Shown here one piece after another: positions 1-6,492 of a stretch of 8,448 nt of DNA (positions are counted from its first letter, which is position 1; every line of letters starts with the position of its first letter). Source of the stretch: Candidatus Zixiibacteriota bacterium (GTDB taxonomy: Bacteria; Zixibacteria; MSB-5A5; SM1-73). The stretch spans positions 1-8,448 of the forward strand of contig JAGMFA010000087.1 of NCBI GenBank assembly GCA_023127875.1. Reading direction: 5' to 3'. The translations under genes were made by a program, and so were the position numbers. Below the pieces are notes generated by a model. The model was not told the origin of the DNA. It was given only the letters and a program-made list of their open reading frames with translations, and did no database searches.

Positions 1-2
1 TG

Positions 3-413
3 GATATATACCGCAAGATCACCAGTGCAATCTATCTGGTGATGGTGATAATCTCATCCATCGGTCTTTTAGTGGGTGGGGTGGGGGTGATGAACATAAT
101 GTTGGTATCGGTCACTGAGAGAACCAGAGAGATCGGTATTCGCAAAGCCATAGGCGCAAGAAAAAAGGATATCCTGTGGCAGTTTCTTATCGAAGCTATG
201 ACCTTAAGTGGAAGCGGTGGAATCTTGGGGATAATCATAGGCTTGCTTTTAGGGGAACTTGTGGGGGCGGTCACACCTCTGGCCGCCGGGGTCTCTTTAT
301 TCTGGATAATCCTGGGCTTCTCCTTTTCTGTCTCTGTGGGACTGATCTTCGGAATATATCCGGCCTATCGTGCCGCCAGACTGGATCCCATCGTCTCCCT
401 GCGATATGAATGA
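3..413 (+). CDS. MacB/FtsX-family ABC transporter permease, C-terminal part (5' end outside window)
   Basis: This is the end of a MacB-type permease, the membrane subunit of ABC systems that couple cytoplasmic ATP hydrolysis to work in the periplasm, such as export of antibiotics, peptides or lipoproteins. The frame is open from the window edge, so the N-terminal part and periplasmic domain lie upstream; an internal GTG at 39 is not the start. Visible are a hydrophobic helix running into [20 protein letters not shown], the family's hallmark coupling segment, followed by [12 protein letters not shown]. Two more hydrophobic segments follow, and the protein ends with [18 protein letters not shown], the usual MacB/FtsX C-terminus. 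The family assignment is secure. The substrate cannot be told, and I cannot see whether an ATPase domain is fused or separate. The next gene starts 164 bp downstream after an AT-rich spacer, so it probably has its own promoter. Confidence 0.93.
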   Translation, partial: DIYRKITSAIYLVMVIISSIGLLVGGVGVMNIMLVSVTERTREIGIRKAIGARKKDILWQFLIEAMTLSGSGGILGIIIGLLLGELVGAVTPLAAGVSLFWIILGFSFSVSVGLIFGIYPAYRAARLDPIVSLRYE

Positions 414-489
414 AGATCGAAACATTTTTTTCTCTCCTTGAAGTATTAGCCCGTTTTTTTTAAAAAATATTGATTACCTCATTTTTTTG

Positions 490-518
490 TTGCAAAAGCA
501 ATTGAAAATGGTTATACC
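490..518 (+). promoter_or_regulatory. Possible sigma70-type promoter for the GWxTD genes
   Basis: TTGCAA (490-495) and TATACC (513-518) are separated by 17 bp in an AT-rich spacer that also holds a T8A6 tract at 454-467. Transcription would start near 525 and leave a leader of about 50 nt before the ATG at 578. The -35 box is good and the -10 box is only partial. A second TATAAA at 521-526 has no well-spaced -35 box. Confidence 0.35.
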
Positions 519-577
519 TGTATAAAAGGGGAGGTGTATCAACATTGGAGCAGTTGAAGGTTTTCTAAGCTGTTTTT

Positions 578-1921
578 ATGAGACCAAATATGAGAATCGT
601 TACTCCCATATTTCTTTTCTGCTTTTGGCTGATATTTGTTCCCACCCGGGTTTTGGGACAAACCGACTTTGGGTATTTAGAGGATAGAGAGCAAGTCTTT
701 TTCGTCGACTATGCCGCCTTCAGAGAAGAAACCGGCGAGAAATTCAGGGTGGAGTTATATTACAAAATTTTCACCAAGGCGCTCTCCTTCGTCAAACATA
801 AGGATAAATTTAAGGCTTCTTATGAAGTTCAGGTGGTCGTGTCTAATAAGATCAACAAGCAGGTGACCGGAACTTCAATGGAGGAGGATTATTTTGTGGG
901 AAGTTATAGGGAGACCCGCTCGCCTTATGATTTTTTGATAAATCAGATGATTCTCTCTCTGTATTCTGGAAGATATAAATTGAGGATAGCTCTGATTGAT
1001 CGGAACTCCGGCTCCGCGATTGAACTAGAAAAGGATTTCAAAATTCCCTCTCGTACCCAGAAGAAGATTCTGTTTTCGGACATTGAGTTCATTCGCCACC
1101 TTTCCGATCCACAGGATCCAAATTCGGACAGCACAGAGGTTACCAGGTTTAATAAAAAGGGGAAAACGGTCATCCCCAGCGTGTCCAGAAGCTTTGGAGA
1201 TACAGATCCCACCCTTATGTTTTACTATGAGATATATGGCGGACCCGAAAAACCCAAGCCATACCTTCTCAGTTATGAAGTTAACCACTTAACTCAACCT
1301 TTTTTGCATCAGGAGACCACCACGGTGATGTTGGGACTGGAGGCATTTTCCGCCTTTGACAGCCTTTCTTTGGAGGACTTTCCCTCCGGGTACTATTCCT
1401 TGAAAGTAGCTCTTTTGGAAAAGGATCAGGTAAAAGCTAAGATCGAAAGACCATTTCAGATAGATTGGTCCTATTTGAACCTTTTGAAAAACGACTATCT
1501 CAAAGCCATTGAGCAACTAAGATATGTGGCTTCATCTGATGAGATAAAAGAGTTGAAGGAGGCTCCGGAGGAGGAACATTTGCAGAAATGGTTTAAGTTC
1601 TGGAAATCCAAAGACCCCACTCCCAACACTCCAGAGAATGAGCTGAAGGATGAATATTACCGCCGACTGAAATATGTCAATCAAAACTTCGCCATCTCCA
1701 ACAAGGAGGGATGGGAGACGGATATGGGGATGGTCTATATGGTATATGGACACCCGGATGAGGTGGAAAAGCATCCCTTCGATCGGGGGGTGCGAGCCTT
1801 TCAAAAATGGTACTATTACAATAAGCATCTGGAGTTTTTGTTTGTCGATCGAGGAGACGGGGAGTATGAGCTTCTACCCCCTTACGACGGAAAACCACCG
1901 TATGACAGAAGAAGATATTAA
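578..1921 (+). CDS. GWxTD domain-containing secreted protein, first of two tandem copies
   Basis: The 447-residue product starts with a short basic stretch and a hydrophobic core (about residues 8-24) ending VLG-Q, which looks like a cleaved signal peptide, so it should act in the periplasm or at the outer membrane. Residues of roughly 35-300 are rich in predicted beta strand and match no family I recognise. The C-terminal third (about 310-440) is a GWxTD domain. It contains WFKFWKSKDPTPNTPENE, a YYRR motif, the name-giving GWETD at 378-382, VYGHPDEVEKHP and FLFVDRGDGEYEL. The biochemical function of this family is not established. ATG 578 has no clear Shine-Dalgarno sequence; ATG 590 is an alternative that also keeps the signal peptide. 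A strong purine-rich GGGGAGGTG lies too far upstream, at 528-536. The downstream paralog follows after about 95 bp, so cotranscription is likely. Confidence 0.92.
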   Translation: MRPNMRIVTPIFLFCFWLIFVPTRVLGQTDFGYLEDREQVFFVDYAAFREETGEKFRVELYYKIFTKALSFVKHKDKFKASYEVQVVVSNKINKQVTGTSMEEDYFVGSYRETRSPYDFLINQMILSLYSGRYKLRIALIDRNSGSAIELEKDFKIPSRTQKKILFSDIEFIRHLSDPQDPNSDSTEVTRFNKKGKTVIPSVSRSFGDTDPTLMFYYEIYGGPEKPKPYLLSYEVNHLTQPFLHQETTTVMLGLEAFSAFDSLSLEDFPSGYYSLKVALLEKDQVKAKIERPFQIDWSYLNLLKNDYLKAIEQLRYVASSDEIKELKEAPEEEHLQKWFKFWKSKDPTPNTPENELKDEYYRRLKYVNQNFAISNKEGWETDMGMVYMVYGHPDEVEKHPFDRGVRAFQKWYYYNKHLEFLFVDRGDGEYELLPPYDGKPPYDRRRY

Positions 1922-2005
1922 CCTCAGAAAGATTCCTTCAAAAACGTTATTTCTTGAAACAAGAAAAAGTATAGAAATTATTTAGCATGATTTCATAAAA
2001 GAAAC

Positions 2006-2013
2006 GGGGTGAT
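2006..2013 (+). promoter_or_regulatory. Ribosome binding site that decides the start of the second GWxTD gene
   Basis: GGGGTGAT resembles the anti-16S stretch GAGGTGAT, and its GGGG core ends 8 nt before ATG 2018. This favours ATG 2018 over the in-frame GTG at 2009, which overlaps the binding site itself. Confidence 0.65.
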
Positions 2014-2017
2014 TGTG

Positions 2018-3388
2018 ATGAAAAGGAATTTGTTGGAGTGCAAAATCGTGGTTCTGTTTTTCTGCCTTCTTTGTATTCCCTTCATGCACATCTGGGCGAA
2101 AGAGCCTACCAGCTTCCAGATCGGATTGGACTACACCTGCTTTCGGGATTTTGCGGACACCACCCAAAGTTATATAGAGATATATTATTCATTCAACCGA
2201 AAGGAACTTGAATTTGTCCCCGAAGATGAAGGTTTGGTAGCAAAGGTTTTGATGCAGTTGAGCATTTCAGATGAGCTGGGCAACGTGGTGGAGAATCGGA
2301 TGTGGAATACCTTGTCCAAGGTTAAGGATGCGAAGGAAGCGGAGACGGTGGATTACATGATCATCGATCAGGTGGGAACCAACCTGAAGCCCGGTAACTA
2401 CCAGATTCTTCTTCAGGCTACGGATGTCAATTCCACGTCCCATGGTGAAGCCACTTTGAGGATGGAGATCAAACAATTCTCCACAAAGAAGCTTCAATTA
2501 AGTGATCTGGAGCTGGCATTTAATGTAGAGATAGATACCACTGCCGGACGTTTTGCCAAAGCGGGCAAAAAGATTTTGCCCAATCCCTCCCGGATTTTCA
2601 TTCACGAAGCTGGAATGGTCTATTTTTACGCTGAACTTTATAATCTGGTAGATACCCCATCTGCTAACCAAGAATATACGTTGAAGTTTGCAGTTCTGGA
2701 TACCACCGGAAAGAAGCTCAAGGATTTCGGTAAACAGACCAAAACCAAACCAGGAAATTCAGCCGCAGTGATCAGCGGGATAAACGTCGGCACGCTTGCT
2801 GGTGGGGAATACATCCTTCAACTCGAAGCCAAAGACAAGGAGACAAAAAAGAAAGCCTACTCCACCAAAAGATTTGTGGTCTTAAGAGAGCTAACCCAAG
2901 AGGAGCTTATCGCCGAGGAGATCAAAAGATTCAAGCACGATGTAGTTTACATTGCTTCTCCTGTCGAGTTGGATATGTTTGACCAGCTCAACTTTTCAGG
3001 TAAAAAGAACTTTATGGCTGAGTTCTGGAGAAAAAGAGACCCTGATCCTGACACTCCAGAGAACGAATTTAAGATCGAACATTATCGTCGAATAAACTTA
3101 GCTAATCTCGGTTTCTCCCGCACCAGAGAATCCAACGATGGTTGGAATACCGACATGGGGAGGATTTATATTATTTATGGTGAGCCCAGCGAGATAGAGA
3201 GACACCCCTCCACCCGCGGAGCCAAACCCTGGGAACAATGGAACTATCATGATCTGGAAGGGGGAGTGTATCTTATCTTTGTGGACGAGGATGGGTATGG
3301 GGTGTATAGACTGGTTCACTCCAACCTTAAAGGTGAAGTGTACGATACACAGTGGGAGGAACAGATTAAATCCGGATCTATTGACTAG
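2018..3388 (+). CDS. GWxTD domain-containing secreted protein, second of two tandem copies
   Basis: With the start at ATG 2018 the product has 456 residues; the longer GTG start at 2009 would overlap the ribosome binding site. Residues 1-27 form a signal peptide: basic MKRN, a hydrophobic core VVLFFCLLCIPF, then IWA-K as a plausible cleavage site. A long beta-rich region follows. The C-terminal GWxTD domain carries FWRKRDPDPDTPENEFK, HYRRINLANLGF, GWNTD at 375-379, IYGEPSEIERHPSTRG and YLIFVDEDGYG. These match the first copy segment by segment, although the N-terminal regions have diverged strongly. GWxTD falls at almost the same residue number in both proteins, which suggests an old gene duplication with retained architecture. 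An AT-rich inverted repeat (TTTCTTG/CAAGAAA, 1950-1966) lies in the gap upstream, but I see no good promoter there, so it is probably read from the first gene. Its molecular role is unknown. Confidence 0.93.
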   Translation: MKRNLLECKIVVLFFCLLCIPFMHIWAKEPTSFQIGLDYTCFRDFADTTQSYIEIYYSFNRKELEFVPEDEGLVAKVLMQLSISDELGNVVENRMWNTLSKVKDAKEAETVDYMIIDQVGTNLKPGNYQILLQATDVNSTSHGEATLRMEIKQFSTKKLQLSDLELAFNVEIDTTAGRFAKAGKKILPNPSRIFIHEAGMVYFYAELYNLVDTPSANQEYTLKFAVLDTTGKKLKDFGKQTKTKPGNSAAVISGINVGTLAGGEYILQLEAKDKETKKKAYSTKRFVVLRELTQEELIAEEIKRFKHDVVYIASPVELDMFDQLNFSGKKNFMAEFWRKRDPDPDTPENEFKIEHYRRINLANLGFSRTRESNDGWNTDMGRIYIIYGEPSEIERHPSTRGAKPWEQWNYHDLEGGVYLIFVDEDGYGVYRLVHSNLKGEVYDTQWEEQIKSGSID

Positions 3389-3430
3389 AAAAGACCACAG
3401 ATCAGTTAGCCTAAAAGGGAAATCTGCTGT

Positions 3431-3485
3431 TGTTGCGGGCTACCTTTCCGCCTGCACCCTCAAGGCAAGCTCTTACCCCGCAGCA
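3431..3485 (+). other. Inverted repeat able to form a long hairpin between GWxTD gene 2 and the cupin gene
   Basis: TGTTGCGGG (3431-3439) pairs with CCCGCAGCA (3477-3485), giving nine pairs of which one is a T.G wobble. A shorter inner stem, GCCT (3450-3453) with AGGC (3463-3466), lies within the loop. No T-run follows directly, so it is not a standard terminator. It could be an mRNA 3' end structure or a leader element for the cupin gene. Confidence 0.4.
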
Positions 3486-3532
3486 TTTCAGGCTTCTGAC
3501 ATTGTTTCGTCTTAGCCTCTGCACTTTACGTT

Positions 3533-3892
3533 ATGTTTATCAGAGATCTGCACACCTGTGATGAGATTATAGCCGGAGATGAGACGACTCTCCGCGAACT
3601 TCTACACCCGAACAAAGCGAACCTTAAAATTCACTACAGTTTAGCCCACGCTCAGGTAAAGCCCGGTCAAAGCTCACGGCCTCATAAACTGAACACATCT
3701 GAGGTGTACTATATCCTGGAGGGGGAAGGTATTATGCATGTCGATGACGAATCTGAAAAGGTTTACTCCGGGCAAGCCGTTTACATTCCGCCGAATTCGG
3801 TGCAATACATTCAGAATATCGGGACTTCTGATTTGAAATTCCTGTGCATCGTAGATCCTGCTTGGGAACCCGAGGACGAAGAAGTTTTGTAA
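3533..3892 (+). CDS. Small single-domain cupin protein
   Basis: The 119-residue protein is one cupin beta-barrel with no signal peptide, so it should be cytoplasmic. Both cupin motifs show the canonical spacing. In motif 1, G45, H51, E57 and G64 are in place, but the second histidine of HxH is Leu53. In motif 2, G80, P86 and N95 are in place, but the usual glycine is Asn88 and the metal-binding histidine is Gln91. Two of the four usual ligands, H51 and E57, therefore remain, so metal binding may be altered or lost. The ends MFIRDL and KFLCIVDPAW are typical of a group of small stand-alone cupins of unknown substrate. No Shine-Dalgarno sequence is visible before ATG 3533. The spacers on both sides are rich in inverted repeats, and it is not obviously in an operon with its neighbours. 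A sugar-isomerase, dioxygenase or ligand-sensor role cannot be chosen from sequence alone. Confidence 0.9.
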   Translation: MFIRDLHTCDEIIAGDETTLRELLHPNKANLKIHYSLAHAQVKPGQSSRPHKLNTSEVYYILEGEGIMHVDDESEKVYSGQAVYIPPNSVQYIQNIGTSDLKFLCIVDPAWEPEDEEVL

Positions 3893-3907
3893 AGACGATA
3901 CAAATGC

Positions 3908-3986
3908 CGTTGGTGGGGCATATTCAAAGAGGCTTTGCATTCGGTTGCCTCATCCAGGGTTCAGGAGGCGGCACACCAAACCAACG
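3908..3986 (+). other. Foldable intergenic segment between the cupin gene and natA
   Basis: CGTTGGT (3908-3914) is perfectly complementary to ACCAACG (3980-3986). An inner stem, GCCTC (3947-3951) with GAGGC (3965-3969), lies between them. ATGCC (3904-3908) could instead pair with GGCAT (3917-3921). No open frame of note, promoter or T-run is visible within it. It could be a small structured RNA, a remnant of a mobile element, or chance. Confidence 0.3.
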
Positions 3987-4032
3987 CTTGAAATGCCACC
4001 ATCCATGCCCTTATTTTTTTCAATATCGGTTC

Positions 4033-4061
4033 TTGCCATTTAGCTTTAAACTAAGTATAAT
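4033..4061 (+). promoter_or_regulatory. Near-consensus sigma70-type promoter for the NatAB-like exporter
   Basis: TTGCCA (4033-4038) and a perfect TATAAT (4056-4061) are separated by exactly 17 bp. The usual start point, about 7 bp after the -10 box, falls near 4068, while the ATPase ATG is at 4070. The transcript would thus have no leader, or only one or two bases, which agrees with the absence of any Shine-Dalgarno sequence. Confidence 0.7.
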
Positions 4062-4069
4062 ATACCTCC

Positions 4070-4801
4070 ATGATCGTTACCACAAACCTTACCAAGATCT
4101 TCCAGGATAAAAAGAGGGGGGAAATCCGGGCGGTGGATTCTGTTAATATGGAGTGCAAATCCGGTCGGGTTTATGGTCTGCTGGGCTTGAACGGGGCGGG
4201 AAAGACTACTCTTATGCGTCTTTTGTCCACCACTCTTAAGCCCACTTCCGGAAGTGCAAGTGTGGCAGGCTACGATATTACCAGCGAACCGGAGAAGGTG
4301 AAGGAGAAGATTGGCTTTTTGTCAAGTGACACCGGGCTTTATCACAGATTGACCGCTGAAGAGACAGTAAGCTATTTCGGCAGATTAAACGGCATGGATC
4401 AAGAAAGACTCAAGAGAAGGGTGGATGAGATATTCGATAGATTCGATATGGATGAATTCAGAAAGAGGCGGGTGGATAAGCTCTCCACCGGAATGAAGCA
4501 GAAGGTCTCCATTGCCCGGACTTTCATAAACGATCCGGAGGTTTTGATCTTGGATGAACCGACCATAGGTCTGGATGTGGTCACCTCCCGGGGGATCATC
4601 CAGTTCATAAGGGAATCCAAGCAGGCAGATAAATGCATTCTGTTTTCCACCCATGTAATGTGGGAAGCACAGAAGCTTTGTGACGACATCGCCATCATCC
4701 ACAAGGGAAAAATATTGGAGGTGGGTACCCTGGATCAGCTTCGAGCAAAAACCGGTCTGAATGATCTGGACGATATTTTTGTTAAGATAGTAGGAGAATA
4801 A
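4070..4801 (+). CDS. natA: NatA-type ABC transporter ATP-binding protein
   Basis: This 243-residue protein is the cytoplasmic ATPase of an ABC-2-type exporter. Every nucleotide-binding motif is present: Walker A GLNGAGKTT (39-47), signature LSTGMKQ (138-144), Walker B VLILDEP (158-164), D-loop GLD (167-169) and the switch histidine in STH (H195). The Q-loop region reads GFLSSDTGLYHRLT (82-95), the non-glutamine form seen in the NatA subgroup, which drives Na+ or other small-solute export with a NatB permease. The length is typical, and MIVTTNLTKIF is a normal start for the family. The likely promoter sits so close to ATG 4070 that the message is probably leaderless. The stop codon abuts a repeat-bearing spacer, and the partner permease follows 287 bp later, so the pair should be one transcription unit. 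Sodium specificity is inferred from family resemblance only. Confidence 0.95.
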   Translation: MIVTTNLTKIFQDKKRGEIRAVDSVNMECKSGRVYGLLGLNGAGKTTLMRLLSTTLKPTSGSASVAGYDITSEPEKVKEKIGFLSSDTGLYHRLTAEETVSYFGRLNGMDQERLKRRVDEIFDRFDMDEFRKRRVDKLSTGMKQKVSIARTFINDPEVLILDEPTIGLDVVTSRGIIQFIRESKQADKCILFSTHVMWEAQKLCDDIAIIHKGKILEVGTLDQLRAKTGLNDLDDIFVKIVGE

Positions 4802-4836
4802 ATGAAAGACTTCTCTTCAAAATGGAGAGGGGTTCA

Positions 4837-4998
4837 CCCTGAGGGGGTGTTGAAAAAGTGTTTTTGGGAGTGCGAAAGCTTGCTTTCGCGACTTTTTGAA
4901 ATTCAGATATTCTTATACCTCAACTATTTGAACTTTGAGGAAAACCGCACCAGCAAGCTGGTGTACTCCTATTTGGGTGTTTCAACAGTCCCTGAAGG
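4837..4998. mobile_element. MITE-like element with imperfect terminal inverted repeats and two internal hairpins
   Basis: The ends are inverted repeats: 4837-4855 and the reverse complement of 4980-4998 agree at 15 of 19 positions, including AGGG-NN-TGTTGAAA. Each half carries its own perfect hairpin: GCGAAAGC/GCTTTCGC (4872-4889) on the left and CACCAGC/GCTGGTG (4948-4963) on the right. Both hairpins show AGCTTGCT at the tip when each half is read inward, at 29 and 28 bp from TGTTGAAA. The left half also has AAAAAGT (4853-4859) facing ACTTTTT (4891-4897). TTCACCCTGA with a following G-run occurs at 4833 and again at 5000, which may be a flanking duplication. No transposase is encoded, so movement would need one supplied in trans. 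The element splits natA from natB without breaking either gene. Confidence 0.6.
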
Positions 4999-5088
4999 AT
5001 TCACCCTGAAGGGGACAAAGGGGAGAGGTAGAAAAGGGAAAGAAGCGAACTCAGGTTTCAGCATAGAACAACAAAGGCACAGGCAAAT

Positions 5089-6285
5089 ATGAATATCAAG
5101 AAAGTAAAGATAATCTACTTCAAAGAGATACTGGAGACTCTAAGGGACAGGCGCACCCTTATCTCCACCATTCTGATTCCCATAATTCTCTTTCCCGTTT
5201 TGATGTTCGGGATGAGCGCGGTGATGATGATGATGATGAAGAAAACTGAGGCAGAAGCGACCAAAATTGCGGTGATAGGGGAGGAGTTTGCTTCCTCCTT
5301 TGTATCTTTTCTTTTGGAGGGAGATGATTTTCAGAAGGTGGATGTGGCGGATTTCAAATCTGCCTTGAAGGAGAAGGAAATCCATGCCGCTTTGGAGTTT
5401 CCACCGGACTTTGAGGAGAAGCTCACCCTGGGGGAGAATAGCGAAGCCACCATATATTATGATGCCGCCGAGCTTAGATCCAGTATCGCCTCGGAGAAAC
5501 TGTCCGGTGAGTTGAAAGACTATCAGGACAGCTTAGTGGCGGAGAGACTCCGAGATCGCCATATTGAAAAATCAATTTTGCATCCCATAGAAATCAACAA
5601 AGAGAACCTTGCCCCCAAGGAGAAGATGGGGGGATTCATACTGAGCATGTTTTTGCCTTACATGATTGTGATTTTGGCTATGGTGGGTGCCACGTATCCT
5701 GCCATAGATTTGACCGCTGGAGAAAAGGAGCGGGGGACTTTGGAGACCATACTGGTGACACCGGTCTCCCGTCTGGACATCTCCACCGGAAAATTCCTCA
5801 CCGTCTTGACCGCCTCGCTGATAACCATACTTTTGTCTACAGCCAGCATGAGCCTTACCGCCAGCCTGGGATTTGCCCAAATGGGTGAATTCGCTTCCGA
5901 ACAAATTTCGTTTGTCATAAAGCCCCTCTCCATTGTTTTGCTTTTGCTTCTGATGTTTCCTTTAGCTGCTCTTTTCAGCTCCGCTCTTTTATCTGTTTCC
6001 CTTTTCGCCAAAAGCTATAAGGAGGCACAAAGCTATGTTTCTCCTTTGATGTTTGTGGTGATCCTTCCTGCCATGGTCTCTTTTATTCCGGGAATCGAAC
6101 TGAATTGGGGATTGGCGTTCGTCCCCATAGTGAATATCTCTCTGGCGGCTCGGGAGGTGCTTTTGGGAACCTTCCGTTGGGGTTTTATCGGTTTAATCTT
6201 TCTCTCCACCTTCATCTATGCCTCCTTTTCTATCTTCGTGACCAAAAGACTTTTTGAGAAAGAGAGCGTTCTTTTCAGAACCTGA
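5089..6285 (+). CDS. natB: NatB-type ABC-2 transporter permease
   Basis: This 398-residue integral membrane protein is the partner of the upstream ATPase. An N-terminal amphipathic segment (1-20, ending RDRR) leads into the first membrane helix (about 23-50). A large external domain (about 52-178) follows, then five or six helices (about 182-208, 234-262, 278-306, 314-334, possibly 341-357, and 363-384). The hallmark GEKERGTLETILVTP (211-225) is the NatB/ABC-2 coupling segment. The length and topology are those of a full NatB subunit. Met46-50 is encoded by five consecutive ATG codons (5224-5238), a small trinucleotide repeat at the membrane exit. ATG 5089 has only a weak AAAGG upstream. The start overlaps the stop of an accidental-looking frame running through the inserted repeat. 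Substrate is unknown; Na+ export is the family precedent. Confidence 0.95.
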   Translation: MNIKKVKIIYFKEILETLRDRRTLISTILIPIILFPVLMFGMSAVMMMMMKKTEAEATKIAVIGEEFASSFVSFLLEGDDFQKVDVADFKSALKEKEIHAALEFPPDFEEKLTLGENSEATIYYDAAELRSSIASEKLSGELKDYQDSLVAERLRDRHIEKSILHPIEINKENLAPKEKMGGFILSMFLPYMIVILAMVGATYPAIDLTAGEKERGTLETILVTPVSRLDISTGKFLTVLTASLITILLSTASMSLTASLGFAQMGEFASEQISFVIKPLSIVLLLLLMFPLAALFSSALLSVSLFAKSYKEAQSYVSPLMFVVILPAMVSFIPGIELNWGLAFVPIVNISLAAREVLLGTFRWGFIGLIFLSTFIYASFSIFVTKRLFEKESVLFRT

Positions 6286-6300
6286 TCCAGTGGTCAGGTT
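6279..6300 (+). terminator. Hairpin overlapping the natB stop codon, possible weak terminator
   Basis: AACCTGATC and GGTCAGGTT pair as nine base pairs, one of them a T.G wobble, around a four-base loop (CAGT). The natB stop codon TGA (6283-6285) lies in the left arm. The following bases are TATTCC, so the U-tract is poor. It may terminate inefficiently or protect the mRNA 3' end. Confidence 0.4.
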
Positions 6301-6492
6301 TATTCCGATGGAGCGGAGCAATCTGAAATGATAAAAAAATAAAAAATAATGTCAGATAGGTCTGGCGACCCATGGCTGGCAGGCATATCCCACCCACAAC
6401 ACTTTCATTGATAGTTAGGGCAATAACGGAGTGGAATGTCAGCAACCTTGAAACAGTAGGCGAAATTTGCCCAAACATAGTTGTTAGCCGTA

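Noticed and set aside
943..1828. Minus-strand open frames opposite the first GWxTD gene
   Set aside because: They are shadows of a clear coding frame with recognisable domain motifs and have no family resemblance or start signals of their own.
1950..1966. Terminator between the two GWxTD genes (TTTCTTG/CAAGAAA)
   Set aside because: The stem is AT-rich with a three-base loop and is followed by A-rich, not T-rich, sequence.
4802..5092. 96-codon open frame between natA and natB as a real gene
   Set aside because: More than half of it is the inverted-repeat element with its hairpins, the rest is low-complexity sequence rich in G, K and R, and it matches no family I recognise. I list its suggestive junctions only as a finding.
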